Shown here: in pieces, positions 21,643 to 34,617 of the stretch
Layout of the letters: each line of letters opens with the position of its first letter
Position numbering within the stretch: position 1 is the first letter of the stretch
Assembly (NCBI GenBank): GCA_003667245.1
Contig: RCNN01000484.1
Span: 17,961-81,960 of the forward strand
Origin: Heterostelium multicystogenum
Lineage: Eukaryota > Evosea > Eumycetozoa > Acytosteliales > Acytosteliaceae
Length of the DNA: 64,000 bases
Direction of reading: 5' to 3'
Notes under the pieces: generated by a model
What the model was told of the DNA's origin: nothing
Database searches by the model: none
The model's input: only the letters and a program-made list of their open reading frames with translations
Made by a program: the position numbers and the translations under genes

Positions 21643-24600
21643 CTATTGACCAAAACATCTTAAAAGTGACTCTGATAGCTCTCTGATGGTTGTGTTTGGC
21701 ACTGTTTGGATTGCCTTCAGAATTTCGATTGGGATTTGGTTCTCTATTATTTTTCTTGTGTGATCTATATAAAAATTGTTAGAAATAGTTTTAATTCGAT
21801 GATTGGACATGTAATACATTACCATATGGTACCATATCATTCAATGCTTTAAGTACATAGAGGATAAGGTTTTCACTGGATGCAGTGCTAATAATAGTTA
21901 AGAGTCCACTTATTACACCTTGATTTGCAAGAATTTCAGAGTATTTTTCAGTGTTCAGGTGACGATTAATGATCATAATAGCCCATAATTGAATACCTTC
22001 ATTTGGATAGTTAATGCATTGAGATAGAATCTTAAAGCAGTCTCTCTTGATAAACAAATTGAAATTATCGGCTGTTTCATAGAATTGTTAGATTATTGTA
22101 CAACTGGCTAGTTATTCTCTTTCATTTTATACTTACTCAAAAACATTAAATTATATAATGTACATAATGAATTTAATACAATGTTTGGATTGCTTGTCTT
22201 TGTAAAGATATCCAAAATCTTATCCATTCCACCATTGGTATTAATTTCAACTCTATTTGCAGCTATAGAAAAAATAATTAGTAATCATAATTTGAATGAT
22301 TATTATTTTTTTTTTTTTGTTTACTTACTGGTAATGGAAAGATTGTACATTGTTCTAAGAGCAATGCAAACTTGGTCCTCAATCTTGGAGTCCAAGAATC
22401 TTTGAACAATAGGCAGGAGCTTTGAGTTTCTAACCTGATTCTTTCCACTTTCAGAGAATGAGAATGTGTATATGAGATTAAGACATTGTTTGTTGACTTC
22501 TTCTTTCTCCTCTATAGAGTCCAAGTTGACACGTTGTTGTGGCTCTGGTTCCTTAGTTGGCATGTCAAGAAGTGAGATAGAGCTTGAGAGTGAATCTAAA
22601 GATACCAATTGTTCTGGTGGTGGTGAAAGTAACATTGACACTGATTTCAAGCAGTTATGTTCGACAAGTTGATTTCTAATCTTTGGATTGTTAGAGACTG
22701 CAATAATAATAGAAAGTGTCTTAAATACAATCATCAATTGGTTGGTGTCTGGAGCTGGTTCCTTCTTTGGAGAGGCTTCAGTGGTTGGCAATGTGGTATT
22801 GGCAGTTGGCAACTGAGAGAGTGAGGATGAAAGAAGTGACAGTAGATTAGGAATTGCATTGGGCAGAGTTTCAAGTACAGCTACAAAAGAAGGATCATCA
22901 GAACAAAAGTGTTAGCAAGTCCAAAAGTTGAAGCTTGATCTTTTGGCTTGAAAAAACACCTTCCTTAATGGCGAGGATTGATATGATGATATCAAGACCG
23001 GTTACACCTTGGTCATTGAGAGAGGTGATGATGTGATTCTTGGCCATTTCATTGAATCTACCAAGGTTGGTTAATGCAATGGCAGCAGACATGATTGTAT
23101 TTTCATCGCTAGAGCGACAAGATAATAATGGGACGAGACCCATAATTCCACCTTGTTCACAAACCATCTTTGCGGTATTAGGATCAGCAGCAAGCACAGC
23201 TAAAGTCTTGCATGCGACAATCTTGTATTGTTCATTTCCTATGAACAGGAGATCCAATAGTTGTGAAATCAACTTTGTATCGCAAATGATAGCACGACAT
23301 TGTTGATTAGAGGCTAAATTGAATATTGTTTCGCATGAATATAGCTTGGCATCGATATTAATGTTATTGGACATGAATTCTGGATTGGAAAGGATATTGA
23401 GCAAAGGATTCAGGGCACCAAGATTAACAATGAGTTCACAAAGTTCATCCTCAAGCGAGAGACCAAGTATGGTGACTAATACAGCACAAGCAACATTGAC
23501 ATTTGATGAAGAGAGTGCATTTACCAATGCAGGGAGACCTCCAGATTCAACTACACGTGCTCTACCTGGACCATCAACTACAATTGCCGATAAAGCATTT
23601 GCACTTGTAACTTGGGCTATAATGTTTGTTGATGATAATAAAGCAACCAGACCTGGGATTCCAGCTTTGTTCGTAAATATCTCCCAAATATTCGAGTTAT
23701 TTGAGTTGCTGGAGAACAGTGATGAGATCAGGTGAATTGCCAAGCTCTTTACAGGTTGAGGTGTATTTGGACTAATGACTAGCTCTGATATCTGACTGAT
23801 AGCATTTGTGGAGAGGAGATATCCTCCGCATTCAGGACTCTTTGAGAGCTCCAAAAGAATAGAAAGTGAGTTTAAGAGGATTGATTCATTCTTTGATGTT
23901 AAAAGTTCGGATAGACTTGCAAGGATTGGTCCACTGGACATTAAAGACTCGCGCAACTCTGATGAGCTAGATCGAGAAATGGTATTCAAAACTGTGAGTG
24001 TATACTCTTGGAGATACGAGTTCTTTACTGCCAGGAGAGGAACTAGAGATAAAATAATACCAGAATTTATAACTTTTCTAATTTGATCTCCCATGTTCTC
24101 TCTAATCAATTGCGAAAGAATCAAAACAGCAAATACCTGTGATTGAATAACAAAGTTGTCATCAGTTGCGCTCATACTCTGGAAAAGATATTCAATGATG
24201 GATTGAACAATATTAGTGCCAAGGAGAACACTACGGTATTGGTCGTTCTCACCAGCAAATCCTGAAACAATCTCTAAAAGACAAACCAAGGTCTTTGGAT
24301 CATTAACATAGCTGTTGAGTGCCTGTACAAGTACGCCAAGACATCCAAATTTATAAGCTTGTTCACGATTGGATTCGTTGTCTTTGCATAGCTCGGCCAA
24401 TGAGAAGATTGCACATTTCTTTACATCTGGTGATTGGTTGGAAAGCATCTCTACAATCTGACGAATGGAGGCACCTTCAGAAATAACAAATTTGATCTCT
24501 GGTGAGTGAGAAGCAAGTCTCTGGAGAAGGCGAAGTGCATTTGTCTTAATTGCAGTGTTTGACGATGAAAGAAGAGCCATTGAATAGGTGAGACCTCCTT

Positions 24601-27542
24601 CGCTTAGAACCAAAATAGAGCAAGCTTCGTTTTCACACAGATTACTTAGTGCTTCGGAAGCAACTTGCTTGACGGATTCGTCGACTGATGGATTGAGGAG
24701 GGCAACTAATGCCTTGACACCAGCACCATTTTCAAAGTGAACAAACTCCTGTACGATATTCTTGGAATGTGAAAGGCTACCAACCAATTTTACGGTGTTA
24801 TATTGGACTTTTTTGAAGAGTTCATGACGTTTGAGATCAGAATTATATGTAGACTCTGCGATATCCTCTAAATCACTGTATGGGATTTGGCTTAAAGGTG
24901 ATAAAGTTCCGTTTACAAGTGGTATCTCTTTCTTGGTGGTTGGGGTGGAGGTGTGGTCATAATATCAATCAAGACTGATAAGCCACCAACTTCAAAGATA
25001 TTATAGCATGCTTTTTCTAATGTAATTAAATAAATGGTTAGAAAATAAATCGAATTGTTCAGTTAATGTTTACCTACCATTGTTAAGAGCAATTCTAGAT
25101 AGAATTTCAAGGGGAAGGACAATATTTTTACTTTTATCGCACATCATTGAAAGAATTGGTTCAATTAAACCATGTGTTCTTAATGACTCCTTACTTTGAT
25201 CAGTCATACATAGATGGTTGAAAATTGAGAGGGCCAATGGTTCAAGTGTAGAGTTTCTCAAAGATTGAAGTAAAGTCTTGATAAATGCGTCATTGGATGA
25301 AATTAGAATATGTAATTGCTTAACTTGATTGTACTCTAAAATTTGATCTAAAAGCAACAGAATTGGTTCTTGTAGTGCAGCATTTCCTGTTGAGTTGGAA
25401 TAAAGGAAAAGAATTGAACCTATACCCGCTTCTGATGTTGCAATAGCATTGGCACATAATTCTTTTGAAAAAACAATAAATATTAGTCTTCTGTCAAAAT
25501 TGGTTCTTTGAAATTGATTTCTTTCTTCTTACTTGTTTTACTGAGTGAATAAAGCAAACGGATAAGAATATTATTTAGTTGAACGATTTGTTTGGTTACA
25601 ATCTCCAAGAGGAAAATGATACCACCAACAGAGTATAACTTCTCGGCATTCTTTTTATCGAGAATTGAAAGTCTGGTGAGAATTTTGAGTACACTCTTAA
25701 GAATATCTGGTCTGTTAGATGAGAGCAATGGTGTTATAACTTCAATTGCGTTGGATTGAGAGATACCCAAAAGTCCCTCTTCATCATGTGAAAGGATACG
25801 CAAAATCTTAAGAAGCTCCAATTGGAATTCTTCTTTAGAGGTTGGTGCCTCGATTAATGACACTATTTGTACAATATGTGAATTTGTAATTAGATTGAGC
25901 ATCTTGGAATCTAATAGAGTGTTTGGAGTAGTTGCTGGTGATGGGGTAGCTGTAGCTGGAGTGGCAGGAGTAGCAGGCGATGGTGGAACGGAAGAGGGAG
26001 CAGATGATCCAGCATGAGCACTATTGACATGTTTATCAATGTCGGAAGCAATATTCTTCAATAACTTTGCACAGTCTAATTTAATCGATGGGATATCTGT
26101 ACAAGACATCAAATCAAACAATGTAGAAAATATACTCTGGTTCTTCAATTGCTTTTAGGAGCTTTTCATCTAATTTAAATTTACATTATTAATATACAAG
26201 TAATAGTTTTATATTTATGAGTACATACATTTAGATAATAAAGCAATAATTTGACAGGCAATTGCTATAGTATCGCTTTTTATGATTCTCCTTTGTCATT
26301 CTAGAAATGTAATCCAAGAATGGTTTCAAACCACCGACCAATGCGCATTCAATCTTTTCGAAATTGTTTTGGTTGGTAAGTAAGAAATCATAAATTTCAA
26401 CCAATGCTTGATATTGATGGTTTAGATCTCTGTGGAAGTCCAAGAAATATGGAACCAAACGTGAAATACAAGTTTTATCATGATCTTTAAATTGAGAAAT
26501 TAATATTTAAATTTATCCTATCATACCAATAAATAAACATACCTGTGGTGTGTATGAAGCAATATAAACAAACTCTAACAGGATCTAAATGATTGAATTG
26601 TGGAATCGCTATTCTCTTTTGACTGCATGCATCACAAAACTCTCTTTGGCAACATCTACAATGATGCTATAATAACTCATTAGCATAAAGAATGTAGAAA
26701 TAAGCCCAGTATAACTTACTCTTCTTCTGATTACAGTGAATGGTAAATAGCAATTAGCACAAGCTGGGATAGTTTTTTCAAGATCCCACTGTGGAGCGGT
26801 TTGTGATAATATTGTTGTTGATTTTGGAATGGGTTGTCTAACAATTGATGGAATTGGTGCCTGAGGTGCAGAGGAAGTTCTCTGTCTTGAAGGCTCTGGT
26901 ACTCTGACTGGTTTTGGCTGCTGCTGCTGTTGTGCTAAAGTTCCGGGCAATGAAGATGAAGGCATATCTGCAGTACAGCTGTTAGAATATATTTCATTAT
27001 GTAGTTATTGTTTATCACTTACTATATCCATATTCGGCCATTGAGGGATAGAAACTATCGTTAGCTGGTTTCTTTGGTTGTAATGATGGGTACTCAGATG
27101 CAGGAGGTGAAGATGCAATCGGTTGTTGGTGGCGTATTTGCTGTGGTATTGTTATTGGTTGCTGCTGGTGCAATTGTTGTGAGAAATTGGGATGTATCCA
27201 ACTTGTCTTCTTGTTAATATGATCTATATAGTATACACGACCTTGGTTATCAGTAGCTTCCTCCCAGCCCTCTGGTAAACTCGATGAGGATAGGGATGAC
27301 TTTGAACTTGCAAGACTAGAAACATTGAATGGCTTTGGTGATTGCGAGACAGGACCTGTTGGCTCCATCGGCATTATAGCTGAGCCAGGTGGTGGAGTCC
27401 ACGATTGTTGCTGTGTCATTGGGTTATAATAAAACATTCGTCCCATACCATCCATTGAAATCTGCCAGCCTGGTGGAGGGATTGGCATATTATTCATACC
27501 ACCCATTCCACCCATACCACCCATACCATTATTTATATTCAT
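21643..27542 (-). CDS. WW-WW-FYVE-armadillo repeat protein
   Basis: Very large (about 1,750 residues), about ten exons. N-terminus: Gly/Met repeats, then two WW domains ([37 protein letters not shown]) that bind Pro-rich ligands. Gln/Pro linker, then a FYVE zinc finger whose signature [18 protein letters not shown] spans an intron; FYVE fingers bind PI3P on endosomes. The remaining roughly 1,300 residues are armadillo/HEAT repeats (for example [34 protein letters not shown]). An endosomal scaffold is inferred. Exon joins at about 27005, 26710, 26520, 26220, 25530, 25075, 22325, 22135, 21825 and 21770 all have standard sites. One-base slips occur near 26280 (A-run), 26140, 24960 and 22915. The C-terminus ends LLRCFGQ. 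Confidence 0.88.
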
Positions 27543-28059
27543 TGTTTAATATATTAAATGAAACTATTATATATATATATCGATCAAATAAAATAAGATT
27601 AAAACACTAATAAGATGAAGATTAAGAATTTGATGATGTTATCTTCAAATATCAGAAGTTCTACTTTACTATCTATATATTATTATTATAATTATTATTT
27701 TGTATTGGTATTATTAATATTATTATATACAACTATTTTAGATTCTAATTAATAATAAATTAAAAAACAAAAACAAATGAGTTCAAGCTTAATTTGAATT
27801 AAATTGAAAAAGAAATAAAATGGTAAAAAAATAGATAACCACTAATTTTTTAATAAAAATTATTAAATTTAATATAAGTTCTTATATTTTTAGGATAAAA
27901 TATTATGTAGAGAGCATAAGAAAAATGTGATGCTTGCCTGGCAAACTAAAGACAAATCTTTACTCTGACTGACCTACAAACTCAGATATCTAATTAAATC
28001 CACTTGTTACCACTCAAATTGAATATTCCTAATCTGATTACTTAAACAAATGACATCTA

Positions 28060-28090
<31 letters not shown>

Positions 28091-28468
28091 TTACTATTTC
28101 GTGATAAACCAAACTAATATATAATATAATATATATTTGAAACCTAGGAAATAGTAATTTATTTCCTCACAATTGTATTTTATTGATACTTTTATATTTG
28201 TACAGATTGTATTTTATTGTTGCTGTGTGTTGCTTGCCGTTGTTGAGATTGTTAAAGGTGGTTTGATTCAATTTGTTACTTTGCAATCAATGGTCATATT
28301 AATATAATTTATATCATGTTATTTATATAAATTATGATGTGTACTTTTAGTTGAGTTTGTTGAACTGTTGATTTTGCGAAAAACGTATGTAAAATACTTT
28401 TGATTTACTTTAAAAATGATTATATAAGCTATGATTGTGATACTATACTAATATATATAAGAAAGCTA
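27543..28468. other. Intergenic region, 0.9 kb
   Basis: Upstream of the WW-FYVE-ARM gene and downstream of the ankyrin gene. A/T-rich, with a TTA repeat at about 28060-28092. No gene seen. Confidence 0.5.
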
Positions 28469-28973
28469 CTATTGTTTGCTTTTCTGTTCGGCTTTGTATC
28501 TAATGAATTCGGCTATATAATCTAATATTTCTTGGTCCTGTGTCACTTGAGCTGGGGTATCGTCGTCTTTGTTTTTTGAGATCGAGTGGTGCACCTGCAT
28601 CGAGGAGTATTGGTATAAGCTCACCATCCTCACACATGATGGCAAGATGTAGTGGTGTGTTGGAGTCGATGTCACCGATGGTCAAGTCAGCCTTCTCTGA
28701 GAGCAAGTATTTGACCATTTCGACTTCACCTCTACGCACAGCTTCATGCATGGGAGTCGATCCATAGTGATTCTCAGCATTGACATCTGCACCATTTGCA
28801 ACCAGCAATTGAGCCATCTTGACATTTCCTGTTCTTGCGCAAAAGTGTAGTGGCTGTAATCCACCGAAATCACCTTCATCCAACTTGTGATTGCCACTCT
28901 CAATTAAAGCCTTGGCCTTGTTGTAATCATTATTCAAGATAGCATCGGAAAGCAATGGTAGTGAATCTCCCAT
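28469..28973 (-). CDS. Small ankyrin repeat protein
   Basis: About 167 residues, single exon, starting [20 protein letters not shown]. Four ankyrin repeats fill it: [60 protein letters not shown] and a partial last one, followed by a charged tail ending AEQKSKQ. It is a protein-interaction module with no catalytic domain; partner unknown. An extra A in an A-run near 28578 shifts frame between LDLKN and [11 protein letters not shown]. The length and lack of extensions resemble stand-alone cytosolic ankyrin proteins such as gankyrin, but there is no evidence for that function. Confidence 0.8.
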
Positions 28974-29218
28974 CTTATGTTGTCGTCTATCTATCTATCT
29001 ATCTGCAACCAAACAAACAAACCAATCCAAACTATAAAATAGCTGTGACAAATATAATAATAATAGTTGAAAGTTATTAACAGGACCTAAATGATTCGAT
29101 TCGTTTTTTTTTCACAAATAATTAATATTAATTTCATTTTATTTTTAATTTTTACATGTCAGTGGGGTGGATATTGTATGTTGTTAGTATGTATGGTATA
29201 GTGGATGCTATGACTATG

Positions 29219-30489
29219 CTATATTATTATTCGGTGATAATTGCTGTGGATAGATTCAAAAAGTATTTCATTAAACTGAGCTGTGAAACGCATGAAATAG
29301 GTTTTCATTTGGGAGTCCACAACCCAGAGAATTGGTGCTTCATGTTCAACGAACTTTCTGATGGTCGATCTGAGTGTAGAGGTTGGATTGATCAATTGAC
29401 TTTCATCGATTGCTTCATCTCTGAGCTTTATGAACGATGAAATTGGTTCATAGCATCTGTTGAAAGTGTAGATTGACAGTTTCTAAAATGATAGTGATTG
29501 GATATTAATAAAATATTGATTCAAGTATCGCTCTCTTCGACTTACTCTTAAATCACTTGCACTAAAGCTACCAACTAATACACCTGTATCGGGGTGTACA
29601 ACAGCCAGTTCTGTAACTTGATCGCTATTCAGCTTGTTGATTGCATCTATTACTTTTTCCGAAGATTTAATGGTGCAAACTGATTTTGACATCAAGTGCG
29701 AAGATGCAATAGAATAGTTTGACCTGGATCCCAATGCTTCAATATTTTCATAGACAAACCTACATTAAATCATTAGTGACAACGCTTTAGCATTTCGCAG
29801 CGTTCTACCTACTTAATAACATTCAATCTTGATACGATATCGACAACAATAGTATCGTTTGACATGATAGCAACCTGGGGAACTCTTTGTGTCATGATGT
29901 GGATCAAAAGTTGAATAGGTGAATTTACATATAATGGCAAGAATGGTTCTCTGTTGTATTCTGTTAACCATATCGTAAGTAAGTTTAGATAATATTTATA
30001 TATATGAATATCAATGACATACTTAGAACTTCAGCAACAGAAGTGTTGGGTGCAACTTCAGTTGGGTTGTGTGCACCAAGGTATGAGCATATATCAATGA
30101 TTGAGAGCATTCCGATATATCTCTTATTTTGTAAGTCAACAATCGGTAGGGATGAAACATTGGATTCATTCATTCTCATCAAATGCATAGTCTAGAGTTG
30201 CTGTGCTATCGATGGTGATGACATGGTGGGTGTCTTGACCCAATATATATTCGATAAATGTATTTTGAAGTAGGTCAATAAGATTGCATGCAATGTTCTG
30301 CGTATCCAAGAGAGCAGAATTTGATAGTGTTCTCAGCCTTCTGTTGACAGCAACACTGCTATTGTTTCTCTCTTGCTGTAAAGTCTCTCTGTACTGCTGA
30401 TCCTCTTCATCAGTCTTCTTCATGACCCAATAAACGATGGCACCAGCAGCACCACCAATCAACGCCTTCATCAAATTGTTTGAATTCAT
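29219..30489 (-). CDS. Membrane-anchored protein with four CBS domains
   Basis: About 370 residues. Residues 8-24 (ALIGGAAGAIVYWVMKK) form a probable N-terminal membrane anchor. Four CBS motifs follow: VITIDSTATLDYA...SSLPIVDLQNKRYIGMLSI; VNSPIQLLIHIM...DTIVVDIVSRLNV; SVCTIKSSEKVIDAINKLNS...VGSFSASDLR; and STLRSTIRKFVEHEAPILWV. CBS pairs bind adenosyl ligands and gate partner activity (AMPK gamma-like); here no catalytic domain is fused. Introns fit near 29955-30023, 29764-29812 and 29485-29547. An extra T near 30193 shifts frame in the first CBS. The 3' exon reads through to TAG at 29219; an antisense open frame over it (29156-29440) is a shadow. Confidence 0.78.
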
Positions 30490-30743
30490 TTCTAGTAGTT
30501 GTAGCTATTGTTATATCTATATATATTTATATGATTATTATATTATATTAGCAGTTGAACTTATTTAAGATACTCATTACTAGTGCAATGCAATGATTGA
30601 AAAACCAAAAATAGGAGATTGAATGTTTGTATTTTTTTTAAATTAATTTATTAATTTTAGGAGGATGGATGAATATGTTAAGATATTTTCAAGATAGATG
30701 GATAGATTATATAAACATGAATATTAGGGGATGGATACTATTT

Positions 30744-31629
30744 CTATTGTCTTGGTACACCATATTTGTTGGGTGCGTATTCAGAGTATGGACGATCGAC
30801 AAGAGCTACTTTTTCTCTCAATACCAATCTCCATACGAGTCCTGCTGCTAGTCCTCCAGCAATTGGTGCAGCCCAATAGAGCCAATGTCTGTGCCATTCT
30901 CCAGCAAGGGTGGCTGGTCCGAATGAACGTGCTGGATTCAAAGATCCTCCGGTCCATGGGTTCAACAAAGCGACACCGGCATAGACCGCACAACCAATAG
31001 CCAATGGGGCATAACGTCCGAGACGTTGATCCCACTCATTGTACACAGACATAGAAAGTACAACCATACACAACAAGGCGGTGGCCATAAACTCTAAAAA
31101 GAATGCATTGGCAATACTGATATCAGGATTAATAGTGGTTGCTCCCAAATTTCCTTCATCTATAGTTTTCCAAATGTATTAATTTTTTGAATCGAATTGA
31201 AAACAATGAATTATACTTACACATTCCAGGAGTAGCAGCCTTGGCTAGTGAAGCTCCGGCCAATGCACCAGTGGCCTGCATAATTACGAAACGAGTCCAT
31301 TGAAGAAACCCATACGTGATGTTATAATCAATGAACAGGTTACAGCGGGATTAAGCTGACAACCAGACACACCACTTGTGAACCATATAATTGTAGACAA
31401 AGCGAATGCTTGAATCAATGCAATCAAAACAACTCTTACTACACCATCGGAAAAGAAAAATGTGGCGGTAATTACAGATGTACATGCCATAAAAAACAAA
31501 GAAGGCTGTACCAATAAACTCGGCAATCATCTGACGGACAAACTGTCTTAGTTTGGACTCTGGAACCTTCACAATAACTTTGTTCTTGTCCAAATTATTG
31601 TATCTGGTAATCAATGGAAACAACGCCAT
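30744..31629 (-). CDS. Aquaporin (MIP family channel)
   Basis: Six-helix water or glycerol channel. Both NPA boxes are present: GCQLNPAVTCSLI and GGSLNPARSFGPAT, with the conserved Arg after the second, as in water-selective members. Membrane segments include MIAEFIGTAFFVF, VVLIALIQAFALSTIIWF, FFLEFMATALLCMVVLSM, YAPLAIGCAVYAGVALL and WLYWAAPIAGGLAAGLVW. C-terminal tail ends NKYGVPRQ. One intron at 31160-31220. Frame slips: one extra T in a T-run near 31487, and one missing T near 31302 (GFF/QWTRFVIMQATG). About 285 residues after joining. Localisation (plasma membrane or contractile vacuole) cannot be read from the sequence. Confidence 0.93.
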
Positions 31630-31837
31630 TGTTTATAATGTATAATGTATATATAAAATAAATAAAAGATGATAGATTGTAATTTTATATGTTATTGATT
31701 GATTATTATTTTTTAATTTAAAAATAATTAGTAATAGTTGTTATTATTATTATTACTCTATGATTATTTATTTATTATTTACTATTTATTATTATTTTTA
31801 TTATTATTTATTGTTATTTATTGTTATTTTTAGATAT

Positions 31838-32035
31838 CTAAAAAACTAATATAAAAATATCTAATATTATTATAATAAAAATTATACAACTAGGAATATT
31901 ATAATTGAAATAGTTGACCAAATGTAAATTAAGGAATAGATAGATCGAATGGAGTTGGAATATTGAAGATGCAATTTCAATGTACTCGGTGGAGTAGTTG
32001 TAAATTTCATGCTCTCCGGATGTCACCTCTGCCAT
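31838..32035 (-). CDS. Questionable small membrane protein
   Basis: 65-residue frame with a true ATG, starting MAEVTSGEHEIYNYSTEYIE and ending in a hydrophobic Ile/Phe stretch. The first 40 codons have coding-like usage; the rest is A/T-rich and could be intron or UTR. It lies upstream of the aquaporin start. No family recognised. Confidence 0.25.
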   Translation of the reverse strand: MAEVTSGEHEIYNYSTEYIEIASSIFQLHSIYLFLNLHLVNYFNYNIPSCIIFIIIILDIFILVF

Positions 32036-32694
32036 GCAAGTATGATAGTAATATTATATTTTATATCTTTTTAATGATCTCAGACACCACACATTTTAAA
32101 TAAAAGAATAAAACAAAGTGATAAAGACAGATATTTCAATTTTTCAAAGAGAAGTATTTTCATTTCCGTGTGTGAAACAACAAATACAATGAGAATGTGT
32201 GTGGGTTTTCGCACTCGTGCATACAGATATAGTATATCGATTATGTGTACTTATTTCTATATATATACAGATATATAATTTATTATTTTTATCCTTTTAA
32301 AACACACTCATCTATATAGATATATATGTATATTTATATTTTATATTCATTTATTTAAAATGAATATTATATGATTTTCAAACTCTCTTTCATTTTTGTT
32401 TGAATTCTTATCCTTCTCTAGATCATGTTGAAGTATTGTAATAACTGTCATATTATTATTATTATTTGAACAGATATGTTCCTATATGTATTGGAATATG
32501 ATGATCATTAATATTGAGCGAACTTGTTGATTTGCCCTATGTAAAAAAGTCAACACTTTTTGAATGATGATCCTTTGTGGTTTTTTTTAAATTAAGCTTT
32601 GTTATTTTGACTTTTAACAAAATTTTTGTGAAGCTTCACTCACTCATTACAGCTTCAAGTCATCAAGTTAACAATAAAGTAGATAAATTAGAGA
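32036..32694. other. Intergenic region, 0.66 kb
   Basis: A/T-rich, with TATATA tracts (about 32255-32345) and TTA repeat. Contains the OST4 promoter close to its 3' end; no other gene seen. Confidence 0.45.
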
Positions 32695-32814
32695 ATGATC
32701 ACTGATACTCAACTCTCATTGTTGGCCAACTCCATGGGTGCAATTGCCATGGTACTCATTGTTGCCTATCACTTCTTAACTGCCACTCCATCAACCCACC
32801 AAAAGCGTGATTAA
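32695..32814 (+). CDS. ost4: OST4, oligosaccharyltransferase subunit 4
   Basis: A 39-residue, single-exon gene. The protein starts MITDTQLSLLANSMGA, continues with a single membrane span (IAMVLIVAYHFLTA) and ends in a short basic tail (HQKRD). The MITD start, length and topology are characteristic of OST4, the mini-subunit that stabilises the STT3/OST3 part of the ER N-glycosylation complex. Codon usage is clearly coding (many C-ending codons) against A/T flanks. It is easily missed because of its size. Confidence 0.88.
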   Translation: MITDTQLSLLANSMGAIAMVLIVAYHFLTATPSTHQKRD

Positions 32815-32864
32815 AAAGATAACATTTAGTTAAAGGAATAGGTTTGTACAATTGTTCAGCATTA

Positions 32865-33100
32865 TGGCACCTCCTTTACCAGACACTTTCTCTAACTAAA
32901 GCTAAATCTATAGAATTTTTGTATATTGAATCCAATTTGGTCAAAGAATCAATTGAAGACAGCCTCAAGATAAACAGTATTAATAGTCTACTAGCAATAA
33001 TAATAAAACTATAAATTAACAAATAAATATAGCATATTATACGATATAGATGAATAGGATTGAAAGATACATTGGTATTCATACCATGTTATTATTATTA
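32865..33100 (+). CDS. Possible small helical protein, frame-disrupted
   Basis: Downstream of OST4, an ATG at 32865 gives MAPPLPDT; one base later, frame continues SLTKAKSIEFLYIESNLVKE and then SIEDSLKINSINSLL, a heptad-like amphipathic pattern. A further possible exon after an acceptor around 33025 reads RIERYIGIHTM. The slip coincides with a TTT run. It resembles small coiled-coil subunits of multi-protein complexes, but none could be named. Boundaries and 3' end are uncertain; the antisense frame 32876-33082 is judged a shadow. Confidence 0.35.
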
Positions 33101-33135
33101 TTATTATTAAATATATATATTTATTATTGATTCAT

Positions 33136-33824
33136 TTATTTCTTTGCAGCAGCAGCTTGTTGTTGCTTGAGTAAAGATAACTTCTGTTGGGCGACCTGAA
33201 TGATTTGATCTAAATTACCTCTTTTTACATTTACAGCTTGTTGTACTTTGTTGATTTGATCTTGAATTAGTTGAACCTTTCTATTTGTAAATCCTTGACC
33301 TTGTTCTAAATCCTGTTGTTGATCAATTAAGATTAAAGTATTAGCATGTTTCATTAATGAACTATCAATACTATCTATACCATTTCAATAAAATATTGAG
33401 TACCAATATCGACTAAAACTTTATCTTTACAGTTTACTTTGCCAGGTAGATATAACTATATATATATAGATTGTTTTGTTAGAGGTTAGTTATGTACGGT
33501 CATTAGATTAGCTCTTATTAACACTATATATTTACAGAAGAAGTAAGTGGTACTAAAATTTCTTTTCCTTCAGCACCAGATAAACCTTGAATTGCTTCTT
33601 TAGCCTCTAAATATTTGCTTGCAGCATGCTTAAGTTGCATCATTGAATCTGAAAGTGTTTGAATTTCCTAACAATCCACATTGAAACAAGGTAGGGTAAG
33701 TTATACGTTTGAATGAGAAGGTCGTCAAGTTACCTACATTCTCAACCTGTTCTTTAACCATTTCAAGTTGATCCAATGACAATGCTGCAAGATTTACTTG
33801 CTGTGGTTGTTGTGATTCTGACAT
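33136..33824 (-). CDS. pfdn5: Prefoldin subunit 5
   Basis: Alpha-type subunit of the hexameric prefoldin chaperone that hands unfolded actin and tubulin to the TRiC chaperonin. Domains: N-terminal coiled-coil strand (LAALSLDQLEMVKEQVE, then EIQTLSDSMMQLKHAASKYL), central beta-hairpin (KEILVPLTSSLYLPGKVNCK, DKVLVDIGTQYFIEM), and C-terminal coiled coil ending SLLKQQQAAAAKK. Introns at 33668-33737 and 33456-33535. A missing G near 33383 shifts frame just after YFIEM. About 150 residues, the usual size. Start ATG 33824 precedes MSESQQPQQVNLAA. Confidence 0.92.
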
Positions 33825-34617
33825 TATGGGTGTCTAGGTATATATATAGTTTGATTTCAAATATACTAGTAAACAAGATCTTAATTTCCTTACTCAAACG
33901 CTGAAATGCAACTAAAATTTTGTTGTGTCAAAAAAAAAAACAAAAACTAAAACACCATAAACTTTGAAAGTAATGCAACTTCAAACAATGAATACCAATG
34001 TATTTCCATAAATAACCATTCAAAAGTCAACTATTATTTAAAATTACACGACATCATCAACAGTACAACATCATTCATATATATCTTGATTTATCGAAGA
34101 ACTTCTGTTTCATTGTCATTCAATTATTTACTAGCCTTTCATTAAAAAAATAATGTGGATTTGTTTTGAAATACGAGGGAGACCAACTTAGTTTTACTCA
34201 TCATATCTAAGTGACATTATAAGTTTTTATAAAAACACTCTAACAGTAAAATTATGATTGATCAAAATAACCTATGAATCTGAACCTAAATACGAATAGA
34301 CGGGAAATAAGCAATGATCGATCATCCAATACAATAGAGCAATTAAGAGTGTGCATTTACTTGCCAACCGGCTGTTAATAAATTTCGTTCGTTTTTTTGA
34401 TTTTAATTAAAAAAAATAAAAAACATTCATTTTAAAATGAATCGTATAGATTAACTAAGCATTTGTGTGTTATTTATTCGTTGTAATATTCATAGGTCAA
34501 CAAGCACACACACACACACCCCCACATACCAATAAAAATAATAATATTATTATTATAAACTATCATTTGATTTTGTTGTTTATTGGAGGAGAGAAAGCTA
34601 TATTATTACGTATTAAG
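33825..34617. promoter_or_regulatory. Divergent promoter region, 0.8 kb
   Basis: Separates prefoldin 5 (minus) and the mitochondrial RRM gene (plus). A/T-rich, with a CACACACACACACCCCC run at 34506-34522 that could contain a C-rich promoter element. No gene seen. Confidence 0.45.

Noticed and set aside
29156..29440. 94-codon plus-strand frame
   Set aside because: Antisense to the last exon of the CBS protein, which follows a clean intron and completes a CBS motif.
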